Assembly (NCBI GenBank): GCA_964451365.1
Contig: CAYVIB010000064.1
Span: forward strand, 1-9,815
Length of the DNA stretch: 9,815 bases
Direction: 5' to 3'
DNA from: CAYVIB01 sp964451365
GTDB taxonomy: Bacteria; Pseudomonadota; Gammaproteobacteria; Pseudomonadales; Cellvibrionaceae
This document shows positions 1-7,602 of the stretch, piece after piece. Each line of letters opens with the position of its first letter. Position 1 is the stretch's first letter. The position numbers and the translations under genes are program-made. The notes under the pieces were generated by a model. It made no database searches, was not told the DNA's origin, and was given only the letters and a program-made list of their open reading frames with translations.

Positions 1-654
1 GTAGCGACCGATAAAATCCGGCAGTTCGTTATCATCCGTCACGACGCGGGCGCCGCCTTCAAAGGGAGTGACTGTCGTTTCCGGGTTTTCCAATGCAAAT
101 TGGAAGTCGCCATTGGTATAGCGGATCTGGGCCTGGCGAACGAAAATTCCAAAATCGGTGTTACCGATAAAATCCACGGTTTCCGGCAATGCATTTACAT
201 TCTGGAATGTACTCCAGGTCTGGCCGAACAACCACTTATCATAGGTCAGGAACGCGTGACGAACGCGGGGTGAATAAGAGTTGGAAATACGCTCGTCACC
301 GTTTGTTGTTGCCATAAAATCCATTTCGATAAACGTCTTCAGGGTATGGCCATCGAGACTGGTGTTGGTGGCAAAATTAATCCGGGATTGACGGGCGTGC
401 ATATCGAAAACAGTGTTTTCGTCTTCCCCGCCAACAGGCGTGAGCGAAGGAACATAAAAATCGCGCCCCAGGTTGCCGGCACCGAGCGTACCGTCACTGA
501 AGTTGGTCATCATCGCGTCCAGCTTCACATAACCGCCGATACTCACTTCGGTGTTTTCGATTTTAGCGATAGTTGCAGAATTCGCGGACATGGACGCCAG
601 TATCACTACCCCAGCCAGACCTCCTATTTTTATATTATTTTTAATCGAATTCAT
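1..654 (-). CDS. DcaP-like outer-membrane porin, N-terminal 218 residues (runs off window)
   Basis: Reading the minus strand from the ATG at 654 gives 218 codons open to the window edge, so the C-terminal part is missing. Residues 1-27 look like a Sec signal peptide: a basic start (MNSIKNNIK), a hydrophobic stretch (GGLAGVVILA) and a probable cleavage after SANSA. The mature part begins almost at once with the strand-rich IENTEVSIGGYVKLDAMMT, which I recognise as the DcaP family of trimeric porins; later blocks such as RQSRINFATNT, KTFIEMDF, RHAFLTYDKWLFGQTWSTF and FVRQAQIRYT also fit. Acinetobacter DcaP has a coiled-coil region before the barrel; none is visible here. A good Shine-Dalgarno (AAGAGGAG, 671-664) lies 9 nt before the ATG. 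The gene diverges from acs, and an operator-like site lies 69 bp upstream. DcaP proteins pass dicarboxylates and other small acids; transport of acetate here is inferred from the neighbours only. Confidence 0.85.
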   Translation of the reverse strand, partial: MNSIKNNIKIGGLAGVVILASMSANSATIAKIENTEVSIGGYVKLDAMMTNFSDGTLGAGNLGRDFYVPSLTPVGGEDENTVFDMHARQSRINFATNTSLDGHTLKTFIEMDFMATTNGDERISNSYSPRVRHAFLTYDKWLFGQTWSTFQNVNALPETVDFIGNTDFGIFVRQAQIRYTNGDFQFALENPETTVTPFEGGARVVTDDNELPDFIGRY

Positions 655-710
655 TTAACGAGTCTCCTCTTGGTTGTTATGCCGAAAGGTTCACCGTTGC
701 GGAGTTTTGG

Positions 711-742
711 AGCTATTAGCTATTAGTCTATGTTCTACCAAA
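711..742. promoter_or_regulatory. Candidate CrbR operator A, porin side
   Basis: TTAGTCTA lies at 723-730 within a run of similar 7-mers: GAGCTAT (710-716), TAGCTAT (717-723), TAGTCTA (724-730) and TGTTCTA (731-737). The 7-mer TAGTCTA and the adjoining AGCTAT also occur in the operator-like site before the symporter genes. The edge of the element is 69 bp from the porin start codon and about 150 bp from acs, so it most likely serves the porin. NarL/LuxR regulators often bind heptamer pairs, which fits the CrbR encoded nearby. The assignment to CrbR is inference. Confidence 0.5.
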
Positions 743-805
743 GTCTTACCGGAACGTTTAATAAGACAAGGACGAGCGGATTTAATGGCGGTGTATATTA
801 CCTGC

Positions 806-819
806 TAGACGATAGTCTA
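806..819. promoter_or_regulatory. Candidate CrbR operator B, acs side
   Basis: The sequence TAGAC-GATA-GTCTA is a perfect 5-bp inverted repeat with a 4-base centre, and contains the same TAGTCTA 7-mer (813-819) seen in the other two sites. It ends 62 bp before the acs start codon and directly abuts a plausible -35 element (821-826), the position expected of an activator that contacts RNA polymerase. Binding by CrbR is inferred from context and from the known control of acs by this regulator in Vibrio and Pseudomonas. Confidence 0.5.
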
Positions 820-820
820 A

Positions 821-848
821 TTGCCACAACCTGCCTAAGCGTTAATGA
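821..848 (+). promoter_or_regulatory. Possible sigma-70 promoter of acs-crbR
   Basis: TTGCCA (821-826) and TAATGA (843-848) are separated by 16 nt and would start transcription roughly 25 bp before the acs GTG. Both boxes are imperfect, as expected for an activator-dependent promoter, and operator B lies just upstream of the -35 box. No sigma-54 type -24/-12 pair was seen here. This is a by-eye prediction. Confidence 0.3.
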
Positions 849-881
849 TTCGGCAAACCCTGTTGGCCGAGGAGCGCATTA

Positions 882-2843
882 GTGAATGACGCAGTTTCCC
901 CTGTTCGCTCGGAGTATCCGGTGCGAATGGATCTAACCCCCAAGCCCCTGATCAATCCCAGTCAATACAAGGAGATGTATCAACAATCCGTCAATGAAAA
1001 TGAACTCTTCTGGGCTTCCCAGGCGCAAAGCCTTGAATGGACTACGCCTTTCACAAAAATCAGGGATGTCTCCTTTAACAGGGACGATGTGCGCATCCGC
1101 TGGTTTGCCGACGGAGAACTGAATGTTTGTGTGAACTGTATCGACCGCCACCTGACCGAACGGGCGGATCAAACCGCAATTATTTTTGAAGGCAACGAGC
1201 CGGATATAAGCCGTCACATTTCCTATCGCGAATTGCACGCTGAAGTATGTAAATTGGCAAATGCATTGGAATCCCTGGGTATTCAGGCCGGCGATCGGGT
1301 TATGCTGTATATGCCGATGATTCCCGAAGCCACCTATGCCATGCTGGCCTGCGCGCGTATCGGCGCGGTTCACTCGGTAGTTTTCGGCGGCTTTTCCGCC
1401 AACGCCCTCGCGGACCGGATTGCCGATTGCGGTGCGAAACTGGTAATCACAGCGGATGCCGGCAGGCGCGGCGCCAATTCAATTCCATTAAAACACTGTG
1501 TCGACGAAGCGTTGGAGTTTGATGGCACCCAGTGCGTTGACAAGGTACTGGTGGTTAAAAACACCGACACCGGAATCAATTGGATCGAACACCGCGACCT
1601 TTGGTATGGCGACATCACCAACAAAATGGCTGCCGAACACCGGGCGCAATCTTTTTCCGCGGAGCATCCGCTTTTTATCCTTTATACCTCCGGCTCCACC
1701 GGCAAACCCAAAGGGTTGGTTCATACCGGCGGCGGATATCTTCTCTATACCGCAACCACCTTCCGCTATGTTTTTGATTACCAGGACGGCGACATCTATT
1801 GGTGTACCGCCGATGTGGGCTGGATTACCGGCCACAGTTATATTGTCTATGGCCCCTTGGCCCGCGGCGCCACCACGTTAATATTTGAAGGTGTTCCCAA
1901 TTACCCCACTTCCGGACGGTTTGGTGAAATCATCGATAAACATTCCGTGACCCAGTTTTACACCGCGCCCACCGCCGTCAGAATGCTGATGGCAAATAGT
2001 GAGGCTGCTCTCGGCAGTAGCCAACGCAACACCGTTCGCGTTCTCGGCACCGTGGGTGAGCCAATTAACCCGGACGTCTGGCGCTGGTACCACGACGAAT
2101 TCGGCAACAAGCGCAGCCCGGTGGTGGATACTTGGTGGCAAACGGAAACCGGCGGACACATGATTACTCCCCTGCCCGGAGCAACGGCGCTTAAACCTGG
2201 TTCCGCGTCGAAACCGTTTTTCGGCATACAGCCGGCAATTGTCGATCAGAACAGCGATATACTGGACGGCGAATGCAGCGGCCACCTGGTCATCCTCGAC
2301 AGCTGGCCGGGACAGGCACGCACCATCTGGGGCGACCACAAACGTTTTGTCGATACCTATTTCAGTACCCATGAAGGAATGTACTTCAGTGGCGATGGCG
2401 CCCGCCGGGATGAAGATGGGTATTACTGGATTACCGGACGGGTGGACGATGTGTTGAATGTTTCCGGCCACCGGTTGGGCACGGCAGAAATTGAAAGTGC
2501 GCTGGTTTCCCACCCTTCCGTGGCCGAGGCCGCGGTAGTGGGTTTTCCACATACAATTAAAGGCGAAGCTATTTATGTTTACGTAGCGCCCGTTGCAGGT
2601 TTTGACCCATCGGCGGACACCACCAAGGAACTACGCGAACATGTGCGCAAGGTTCTGGGGCCCATTGCCACACCGGATCTAATACAGTGGGCACCAGGGT
2701 TACCAAAAACCCGCTCGGGCAAGATAATGAGGCGTATACTACGGAAAATAGCGCATAACGATTTTGGCAATCTCGGCGATACTTCAACATTGGCGGAACC
2801 CGGCGTGGTTGACGCACTGATTGAAGGAAGATTAAATCGCTAA
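882..2843 (+). CDS. acs: Acetyl-CoA synthetase (acetate--CoA ligase, AMP-forming)
   Basis: The 653-residue product matches the usual length of bacterial Acs, which makes acetyl-CoA from acetate, ATP and CoA through acetyl-AMP in the cytoplasm. An ACAS_N region (about 27-85) precedes the adenylation domain. The phosphate-binding loop TSGSTGKPKG is at 269-278 and DTWWQTETGG starts at D416; the tandem Trp 418-419 matches the residue that keeps the acyl pocket small in Salmonella Acs (W414), supporting acetate over longer acids. The hinge GRVDDVLNVSGHR starts at 519 with D522, and the C-terminal domain ends in PKTRSGK with the catalytic Lys614, the lysine that Pat-type acetyltransferases silence in Salmonella (K609). 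I chose the GTG at 882 because CGAGGAG (869-874 region) lies 7 nt upstream; the next ATG (927) has only a poorly spaced GGAG. It is followed 28 bp later by crbR, probably in one transcript. Confidence 0.97.
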   Translation: MNDAVSPVRSEYPVRMDLTPKPLINPSQYKEMYQQSVNENELFWASQAQSLEWTTPFTKIRDVSFNRDDVRIRWFADGELNVCVNCIDRHLTERADQTAIIFEGNEPDISRHISYRELHAEVCKLANALESLGIQAGDRVMLYMPMIPEATYAMLACARIGAVHSVVFGGFSANALADRIADCGAKLVITADAGRRGANSIPLKHCVDEALEFDGTQCVDKVLVVKNTDTGINWIEHRDLWYGDITNKMAAEHRAQSFSAEHPLFILYTSGSTGKPKGLVHTGGGYLLYTATTFRYVFDYQDGDIYWCTADVGWITGHSYIVYGPLARGATTLIFEGVPNYPTSGRFGEIIDKHSVTQFYTAPTAVRMLMANSEAALGSSQRNTVRVLGTVGEPINPDVWRWYHDEFGNKRSPVVDTWWQTETGGHMITPLPGATALKPGSASKPFFGIQPAIVDQNSDILDGECSGHLVILDSWPGQARTIWGDHKRFVDTYFSTHEGMYFSGDGARRDEDGYYWITGRVDDVLNVSGHRLGTAEIESALVSHPSVAEAAVVGFPHTIKGEAIYVYVAPVAGFDPSADTTKELREHVRKVLGPIATPDLIQWAPGLPKTRSGKIMRRILRKIAHNDFGNLGDTSTLAEPGVVDALIEGRLNR

Positions 2844-2871
2844 AAACACATGCAGGAAAGAGAAGATCTTA

Positions 2872-3531
2872 ATGTACCATTTTCATGTGGCGGATGATCA
2901 CCCGCTGTTTCGCAACGCGATCCTGGGTGTGATAAAACGGCACTATCCCGAATCGGTTGTTACCCAATCCATGAATCTGGACAGCACGATTCGTGACCTG
3001 GAAAAGAACAGCGAAATTGATTTGTTGCTACTCGACCTGCATATGCCGGGCAGCAAGGACCTCTTTGGTTTGATTATGGTACGGGAAAAATTTCCCAGTA
3101 TTCCGGTAGCCATCATCTCCGCCGAGGAGGACGCCGCCACCGTCAGCCGCGCCATGGGGCACGGTGCCTGCGGATACATTCCCAAATCCTGTTCCCCGCA
3201 ACAAATCCAGGAAGCCATTCATTCGATGTTGGAGGGCAACCGTTGGGTATCGGAGGAATTTAAAACCAGCCTCACTCCCATCGACGTCGAAGAAAAGGAT
3301 CTCGCGGCGAAAATCGCCACACTGACACCGCAACAGTATCGGGTTTTGTGCTACCTGCGCGAAGGATTGTTGAACAAACAAATCGGATTTGAAATGGGTG
3401 TTACCGAGGCCACGGTGAAAGCGCATATCACCGCAATTTTTCGTAAACTGGGTATTTCCAATCGCACTCAGGCAGTAGTGATTTTAAGCAAACTGTCGCT
3501 GGGCGATCACGGCTCGCAGGGGTTTCTTTGA
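2872..3531 (+). CDS. crbR: LuxR/NarL-family response regulator, CrbR (ErdR) type
   Basis: The 219-residue product has an N-terminal receiver domain (about 3-120) with the acidic pair D8-D9, phospho-acceptor D55 in LLLLDLHMPG, switch residue S83 and K105 in GYIPKS. A LuxR-type helix-turn-helix follows at about 149-210 (LTPQQYRVLCYLREGLLNKQIG...TVKAHITAIFRKL). All receiver landmarks are intact, so phosphorylation control is expected. The ATG at 2872 follows an AGGAAAGAGAAG ribosome-binding region. The position 28 bp after acs, with crbS convergent downstream, identifies it as the CrbR/ErdR regulator, which in V. cholerae and Pseudomonas activates acs and acetate transport genes. No separate operator was seen in the short gap before it; co-transcription with acs would give positive feedback. 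The receiver-HTH class is certain; the CrbR assignment rests on resemblance plus context. Confidence 0.9.
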   Translation: MYHFHVADDHPLFRNAILGVIKRHYPESVVTQSMNLDSTIRDLEKNSEIDLLLLDLHMPGSKDLFGLIMVREKFPSIPVAIISAEEDAATVSRAMGHGACGYIPKSCSPQQIQEAIHSMLEGNRWVSEEFKTSLTPIDVEEKDLAAKIATLTPQQYRVLCYLREGLLNKQIGFEMGVTEATVKAHITAIFRKLGISNRTQAVVILSKLSLGDHGSQGFL

Positions 3532-3550
3532 AAAAGAGTAACACGCGAGT

Positions 3551-3570
3551 CCGCCGCCACGGTTCGGCGG
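3551..3570. terminator. Weak hairpin in the convergent crbR-crbS gap
   Basis: CCGCCG (3551-3556) and CGGCGG (3565-3570) form a 6-bp GC stem with an 8-base loop, 20 bases after the crbR stop. There is no T-run directly after it on either strand, so it is a poor rho-independent terminator. A second small stem, ACCC-GCAA-GGGT (about 3662-3673), lies near the crbS stop and also lacks a T-run. The rest of 3532-3698 shows nothing I can call. Confidence 0.25.
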
Positions 3571-3698
3571 GAAATTCCTAAATAGTTTCACGGAAGTTGA
3601 CTTTGTGCGATACATACGCAGGGGCAGTCCTTGCGGCTGCGCTGTTACCGTTATGAATAACACCCGCAAGGGTTCCCCCTACAGAATATCGCCAATGA

Positions 3699-6600
3699 TT
3701 AGCCGCTTTTGTTTTTTTGCACATACCTTTCCAGAAGCGCGCGCAATTTACTGGGCTTGATTGGTTTGCGTAAAAAATCATAACCAAATTCACCCGAGCG
3801 GTAAACAAGATCCTCGTCCGGCGTCGCCGAAACAACACACACCGGCACATCGCCCCAGTGCTTGCACAATATTTCCGCTAATTCCAGGCCATTGATATGC
3901 TCGCCCAGTTGATAGTCGATCAGTATCACGTCGGGCGCGCTGTTGGCCTGCATATACGCCTGCGCGGACTTTGCACTGGTGGCACTGGAAAGACGGCACT
4001 CCCAGTTGTCCATTAATTTACCCATTGCGTGAATATTGTTTTCCTCGTCATCGACATAAAAAATATGCAGATTTTCCACACCGGAGGTGATTCCCGCGGC
4101 AATACTGACTGTACTGTCGCTATCGGATTTTTCCCGTATGGGAACAAACAGCGAAAATACACTGCCCTGCCCTTCCCTGGAACGAAGGTCGATTTGGTGA
4201 CCAAGCAAATGAGAGAACCGCAGCGCAATTCCCAGCCCCAGTCCGGCGCCTTCGATATCACCACTTATGCGGTAGAAGTCATCAAAAATACGTTGTTGGT
4301 GAACTTCCGAAATACCCGGCCCGGTATCGTAAACACAAATTTCCACTTCGCTTCCCCGTCGGCGGCAACCGAGCAGAATTTTTCCACCGCGAGTGTATTT
4401 AACCGCATTCGAAAGAAAGTTCTGCAATATGCGGCGCAGGTACTTGGGATCCGATTCTGTCCAAAGGGAGGTATCCTGACAGTGAAAGGTAACATCCTTG
4501 CCCGTCTGGACGCGAAACTCATTGGCCAGCGGTTCGAGAACATCGCGCAGGGCAAACTGGCGCGTTTGCGGTTTGAGCGCGCCGGTATCGAGGCGGGAAA
4601 TTTCCAACAGGTTGGAAATAATCAGTTCCGCCGACCCGATCGCACTGTGGAGGTGGCGCAGGCTCTCCATCAGTTCCGAGTCCAGGCCGGGCCGCTCAAG
4701 CAAGGCGCTGGCATACAGGTTGGCAGCGTTCAACGGCTGCAGAATGTCATGGCTGGCGCTGGCCAGGAACTGGGTCTTGCTGGCGTTTGCCATCTCGGCG
4801 ATGGATTTTGCCTTTAATAATTCTTCTTCCGTTTCCTGCCGCTTTTTTATTTCCTCCCGTAACGACGCATTGATATCTTCTATTTCCCTGGTTCTTTCGA
4901 GTACCCGTTGTTCCAGATTAATGTTGGCTTTTTCCAGTTCGTTCTGTGCATTGATAAACTCGCTGATGTCGTTGTAGGTCGTGACATATCCGCCCTTGGG
5001 CAACGGCCTTCCCTTGATTTCAATAACGCCGTGGTCGTGTGTGCGCACCACCCGGTACGGTTTACCCGCCATCAGGTGGTGCAGGCGCGTTTGCACATGC
5101 TGTTCCACCGATCCGGCGCCAAGCATGCCGCGTTCGGCGTTAAAGCGAACAAGGTCGGCCACCGGCCGGCCGACGCGAAGCATTCCCTTGGGATAGTTAA
5201 ACATTTGCTCGTAGCGTTTGTTCCAGGCAACAATCTCCAGGTCCGCATTAACCACACTGATGGCCGAGGAAATACTTTCAAAAGAAGCAAACAACATCTC
5301 CTGGTTAAACTGCAGGGTTTTGGTTGTCTCCTCAAAAATATTGACCACGTCTTCCACACCGAGACTTTCGCCATTGCAAAGACTTTTCAACATCGCCCGC
5401 GCGGACGCCACGCCCACCACGCCGGACAAAACCTGCTCGGCATGGGCGAGCAGTTGCGGACTGGCAAACATGGTATCCTTTTGTTTTTCATCTTCCAGTA
5501 AACGCGCCGTGGCCGACTCACCCAGGAACGGGGTCAGCAGCGCTGTCAGGTCGGCACGATTGATACTCAATTCCTGCACCGACGAATCCTGCCGCACTCG
5601 TTCACGGCTGACGAAAGTGACCGCCTGTATGCGGTCGGACAGCCGCGTCCGGTCCAGCGACGAAACAAAATAAAAAACCGTCACGTTCACCACGATGCTC
5701 AACACCACTCCACGCGTGTAGGCATCGCTAAAGGTCAGACCGAACAGCTTTTCGGGTTTCAGCAGTTCCATGCCGAACAATCCTTCGGTCAATACCGCGG
5801 GTGAAAAAAATCCGGCATTGCACAACAGCGGAATCATCAGGCTGACAAACCAGATCAGCGCGCCGCAGGCTAACCCGGCAAACAGGCCGATGGCGTTAAA
5901 ACGCTGGAAATACAGGCCGAAAATGATGGCTGGCGCCAACTGCACCACCAGCGCGAACGCCGTCAGGCCGATATCCGTCAGCGCCACATTTTCCGCCAGC
6001 TTGTGCTGGTACAACCACGCCATCATGATGACCGCCATCACGGTAAAACGGCGGGCGAAAATAAGGGAACGGGAATAGTCCAGGACTGGGCTGCGATTTC
6101 TCTGGGTGCGAATCAACAGCGGCAGGATCACGTCGTTGCTCAGCATTTGGCTGAGGGTGAGCGAGGCAACAATAATCATCGCCGTGGCGGCGGAAAATCC
6201 ACCGATAAAGGCCAACAACCCCAACGTTTTGTTGCCGTGCGTCAACGGCAGCGCGAGCACGTAGGTATCGCTCATCACTTTGGTGTCGGCCAACAGCTGG
6301 TTTCCCACCCAGGCAATCACGAACACCGCCACCGCTATGGCAAGCAGATAAAGGCTGAAACCCCGGCGGGCAAACTTGAGGTGGCTCTCGCTGAGGCACT
6401 CGACAAACGTCACCTGAAACATGCGGGGCAGGCAAAAAATGGTGGCGGCGGAAACCAGGGTCAACACCCAGAATGACGGTGTCAACGTCGAACGCCGGAA
6501 AACACTGTTGGCGCTGTCGTTCAGGCTCGTATCAAAACCGTTGGACAGGCCGAACGCAAAGATCGCAATGGCCGCCAGGGCGATCAGTTTGACCAGGGAT

Positions 6601-7175
6601 TCGAACGCAATGGCCACCATAATGCCGGAGTGGTAACTCGACACGTCCAGGCGGTTGGCGCCGAACAGCAGGGTAAACAGAATCATGCTGCCGGCGGCCA
6701 GCAGCGTCATATCCTGGCTGGCGAAAGGAATATCGCCAACACTGAACAGTATTGTATCGGTTACCGCCTTCAACTGCAGGGCGATATAAGGCACCGTTGC
6801 CACCAGCATAATCATAGTGACCACAACGGCCACGGATTGCCGCTTGCCGTATCGAGAAGCGACGAAGTCGGCAATCGAATGAATGTTCTCCTGCCGGCTG
6901 ATGGTGGCGATGCGCTGCAACAGCGGAAAACCCAATGTGAATAACAACATCGGCCCCAGCAGGATGGGCAGGTAGTACCAACCCCTGGACGCGGCGGTAC
7001 CGACCAGGCCATAAAACGTCCACGATGTGCAGTAAACGCCCAGCGCCAAGGTGTAAATCAATGGATGGCGTGACCATCCGGACTGGCTGAAGCGACGACG
7101 GTCACCAATCCGGGCAATCCAGAAAAGCAGGATCAGGTAGGAAACCAGCGCTACAACAATAACAACTGAAGACAA
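3699..7175 (-). CDS. crbS: Hybrid sensor histidine kinase with SLC5 symporter domain, CrbS (MxtR) type
   Basis: The 1158-residue inner-membrane sensor combines a transporter and a kinase. Residues 1-505 form an SLC5/SSS domain with about 13 hydrophobic segments. Residues about 540-625 match the position of the STAC domain known to join SLC5 modules to kinases. A PAS domain (about 632-740) and a coiled coil (about 740-800) follow. The HisKA H-box ASASHDILQPLN carries H809. The ATPase domain has N923 (N-box), DTGPG at 950 and GAGLGLG at 976. A C-terminal receiver (about 1036-1155) has D1042-D1043, phospho-acceptor D1087, S1116 and K1137. All catalytic landmarks are present and there is no HPt domain. 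The start is probably TTG at 7175: GGTGAG sits 6 nt upstream, an in-frame stop lies at 7196-7194, and no ATG or GTG occurs in that interval. In relatives this kinase works with CrbR to switch on acs. The pairing is inferred. Confidence 0.93.
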   Translation of the reverse strand: MSSVVIVVALVSYLILLFWIARIGDRRRFSQSGWSRHPLIYTLALGVYCTSWTFYGLVGTAASRGWYYLPILLGPMLLFTLGFPLLQRIATISRQENIHSIADFVASRYGKRQSVAVVVTMIMLVATVPYIALQLKAVTDTILFSVGDIPFASQDMTLLAAGSMILFTLLFGANRLDVSSYHSGIMVAIAFESLVKLIALAAIAIFAFGLSNGFDTSLNDSANSVFRRSTLTPSFWVLTLVSAATIFCLPRMFQVTFVECLSESHLKFARRGFSLYLLAIAVAVFVIAWVGNQLLADTKVMSDTYVLALPLTHGNKTLGLLAFIGGFSAATAMIIVASLTLSQMLSNDVILPLLIRTQRNRSPVLDYSRSLIFARRFTVMAVIMMAWLYQHKLAENVALTDIGLTAFALVVQLAPAIIFGLYFQRFNAIGLFAGLACGALIWFVSLMIPLLCNAGFFSPAVLTEGLFGMELLKPEKLFGLTFSDAYTRGVVLSIVVNVTVFYFVSSLDRTRLSDRIQAVTFVSRERVRQDSSVQELSINRADLTALLTPFLGESATARLLEDEKQKDTMFASPQLLAHAEQVLSGVVGVASARAMLKSLCNGESLGVEDVVNIFEETTKTLQFNQEMLFASFESISSAISVVNADLEIVAWNKRYEQMFNYPKGMLRVGRPVADLVRFNAERGMLGAGSVEQHVQTRLHHLMAGKPYRVVRTHDHGVIEIKGRPLPKGGYVTTYNDISEFINAQNELEKANINLEQRVLERTREIEDINASLREEIKKRQETEEELLKAKSIAEMANASKTQFLASASHDILQPLNAANLYASALLERPGLDSELMESLRHLHSAIGSAELIISNLLEISRLDTGALKPQTRQFALRDVLEPLANEFRVQTGKDVTFHCQDTSLWTESDPKYLRRILQNFLSNAVKYTRGGKILLGCRRRGSEVEICVYDTGPGISEVHQQRIFDDFYRISGDIEGAGLGLGIALRFSHLLGHQIDLRSREGQGSVFSLFVPIREKSDSDSTVSIAAGITSGVENLHIFYVDDEENNIHAMGKLMDNWECRLSSATSAKSAQAYMQANSAPDVILIDYQLGEHINGLELAEILCKHWGDVPVCVVSATPDEDLVYRSGEFGYDFLRKPIKPSKLRALLERYVQKNKSG

Positions 7176-7204
7176 AATACACTCACCGTTACGTTATTTT
7201 TATC

Positions 7205-7232
7205 GTGATCACTATATCCCGCCCCCGCCCCT
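7205..7232. promoter_or_regulatory. Palindrome and G-rich tract upstream of crbS
   Basis: GTGATCAC (7205-7212) is a perfect 8-bp palindrome about 30 bp before the crbS start. It overlaps TATAGT (read on the minus strand, 7216-7211), which could be a -10 box, although no good -35 was found. Next to it, 7218-7231 reads on the minus strand as three G-runs separated by single C bases, strikingly G-rich for this window. It does not match the spaced TGTGA-N6-TCACA pattern of CRP. Function unknown. Confidence 0.25.
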
Positions 7233-7258
7233 CGTGCACGTCCGCACTGGATACGACA

Positions 7259-7278
7259 TTAGTCTAGCTATAGACTAA
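7259..7278. promoter_or_regulatory. Candidate CrbR operator C, symporter/crbS divergent region
   Basis: This is the cleanest copy: TTAGTCTA-GCTA-TAGACTAA, a perfect 8-bp inverted repeat around a 4-base centre. It ends 63 bp before the start codon of the DUF4212 gene and begins 84 bp from the crbS start. The same TAGTCTA unit and similar spacing are found before acs and before the porin gene. The dyad symmetry fits a dimeric helix-turn-helix regulator; CrbR is the obvious candidate but this is inferred. Confidence 0.6.
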
Positions 7279-7341
7279 AGTCGAAAGTCGCCGTTTTCCA
7301 ACTCCTGTTACTCTCTCGGCGTTAATCTTGGGAGGATCCAA

Positions 7342-7602
7342 ATGAATAATAATTCAGAACAAAGAAAAGCGTATTGGCAGGCAAACCTCAAACTGATGTC
7401 AATTCTACTTGCGGTGTGGTTCGTAATCTCCTATCTCTGCGGCATTGTTTTTGTCGACGAGTTGAACGCAATTCGTATTGGCGGATACAAGCTGGGCTTC
7501 TGGTTCGCCCAGCAGGGCTCCATGTACGGTTTCGTGGCAATCATCTTCATATACGCCCACCGTATGAACAAGCTCGACCGCAAATACAACGTTCACGAAT
7601 AG
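7342..7602 (+). CDS. DUF4212 small subunit of sodium:solute symporter
   Basis: The 86-residue protein has two membrane helices (about 17-38 and 49-72) with short charged ends. The blocks YWQANLKLMSILLAVWF and IGGYKLGFWFAQQGSMYGFV are characteristic of DUF4212, the small subunit found directly before VC_2705-type symporters. It fills the place that the DUF485 protein YjcH has next to E. coli ActP, but is a different family. GGGAGG (7330-7335) lies 6 nt before the ATG. The large subunit starts 8 bp after its stop codon, so the two are almost certainly translated from one message. The C-terminus RMNKLDRKYNVHE is probably cytoplasmic. Its precise role in the transporter is not established. Confidence 0.9.
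   Translation: MNNNSEQRKAYWQANLKLMSILLAVWFVISYLCGIVFVDELNAIRIGGYKLGFWFAQQGSMYGFVAIIFIYAHRMNKLDRKYNVHE

Noticed and set aside
346..726. 126-codon open frame on the plus strand
   Set aside because: It is antisense to the porin signal peptide and first strands and runs into the operator region; it has no recognisable features.
3662..3673. Terminator for crbS at ACCC-GCAA-GGGT
   Set aside because: The stem is only 4 bp and no T-run follows on either strand.
4029..4817. 262-codon open frame opposite crbS
   Set aside because: It is antisense to the kinase and receiver domains of crbS, has no domain-like features, and is explained by codon bias of the real gene.
7205..7212. CRP binding site
   Set aside because: GTGATCAC lacks the 6-base spacer of TGTGA-N6-TCACA, so it is a palindrome of another kind or chance.
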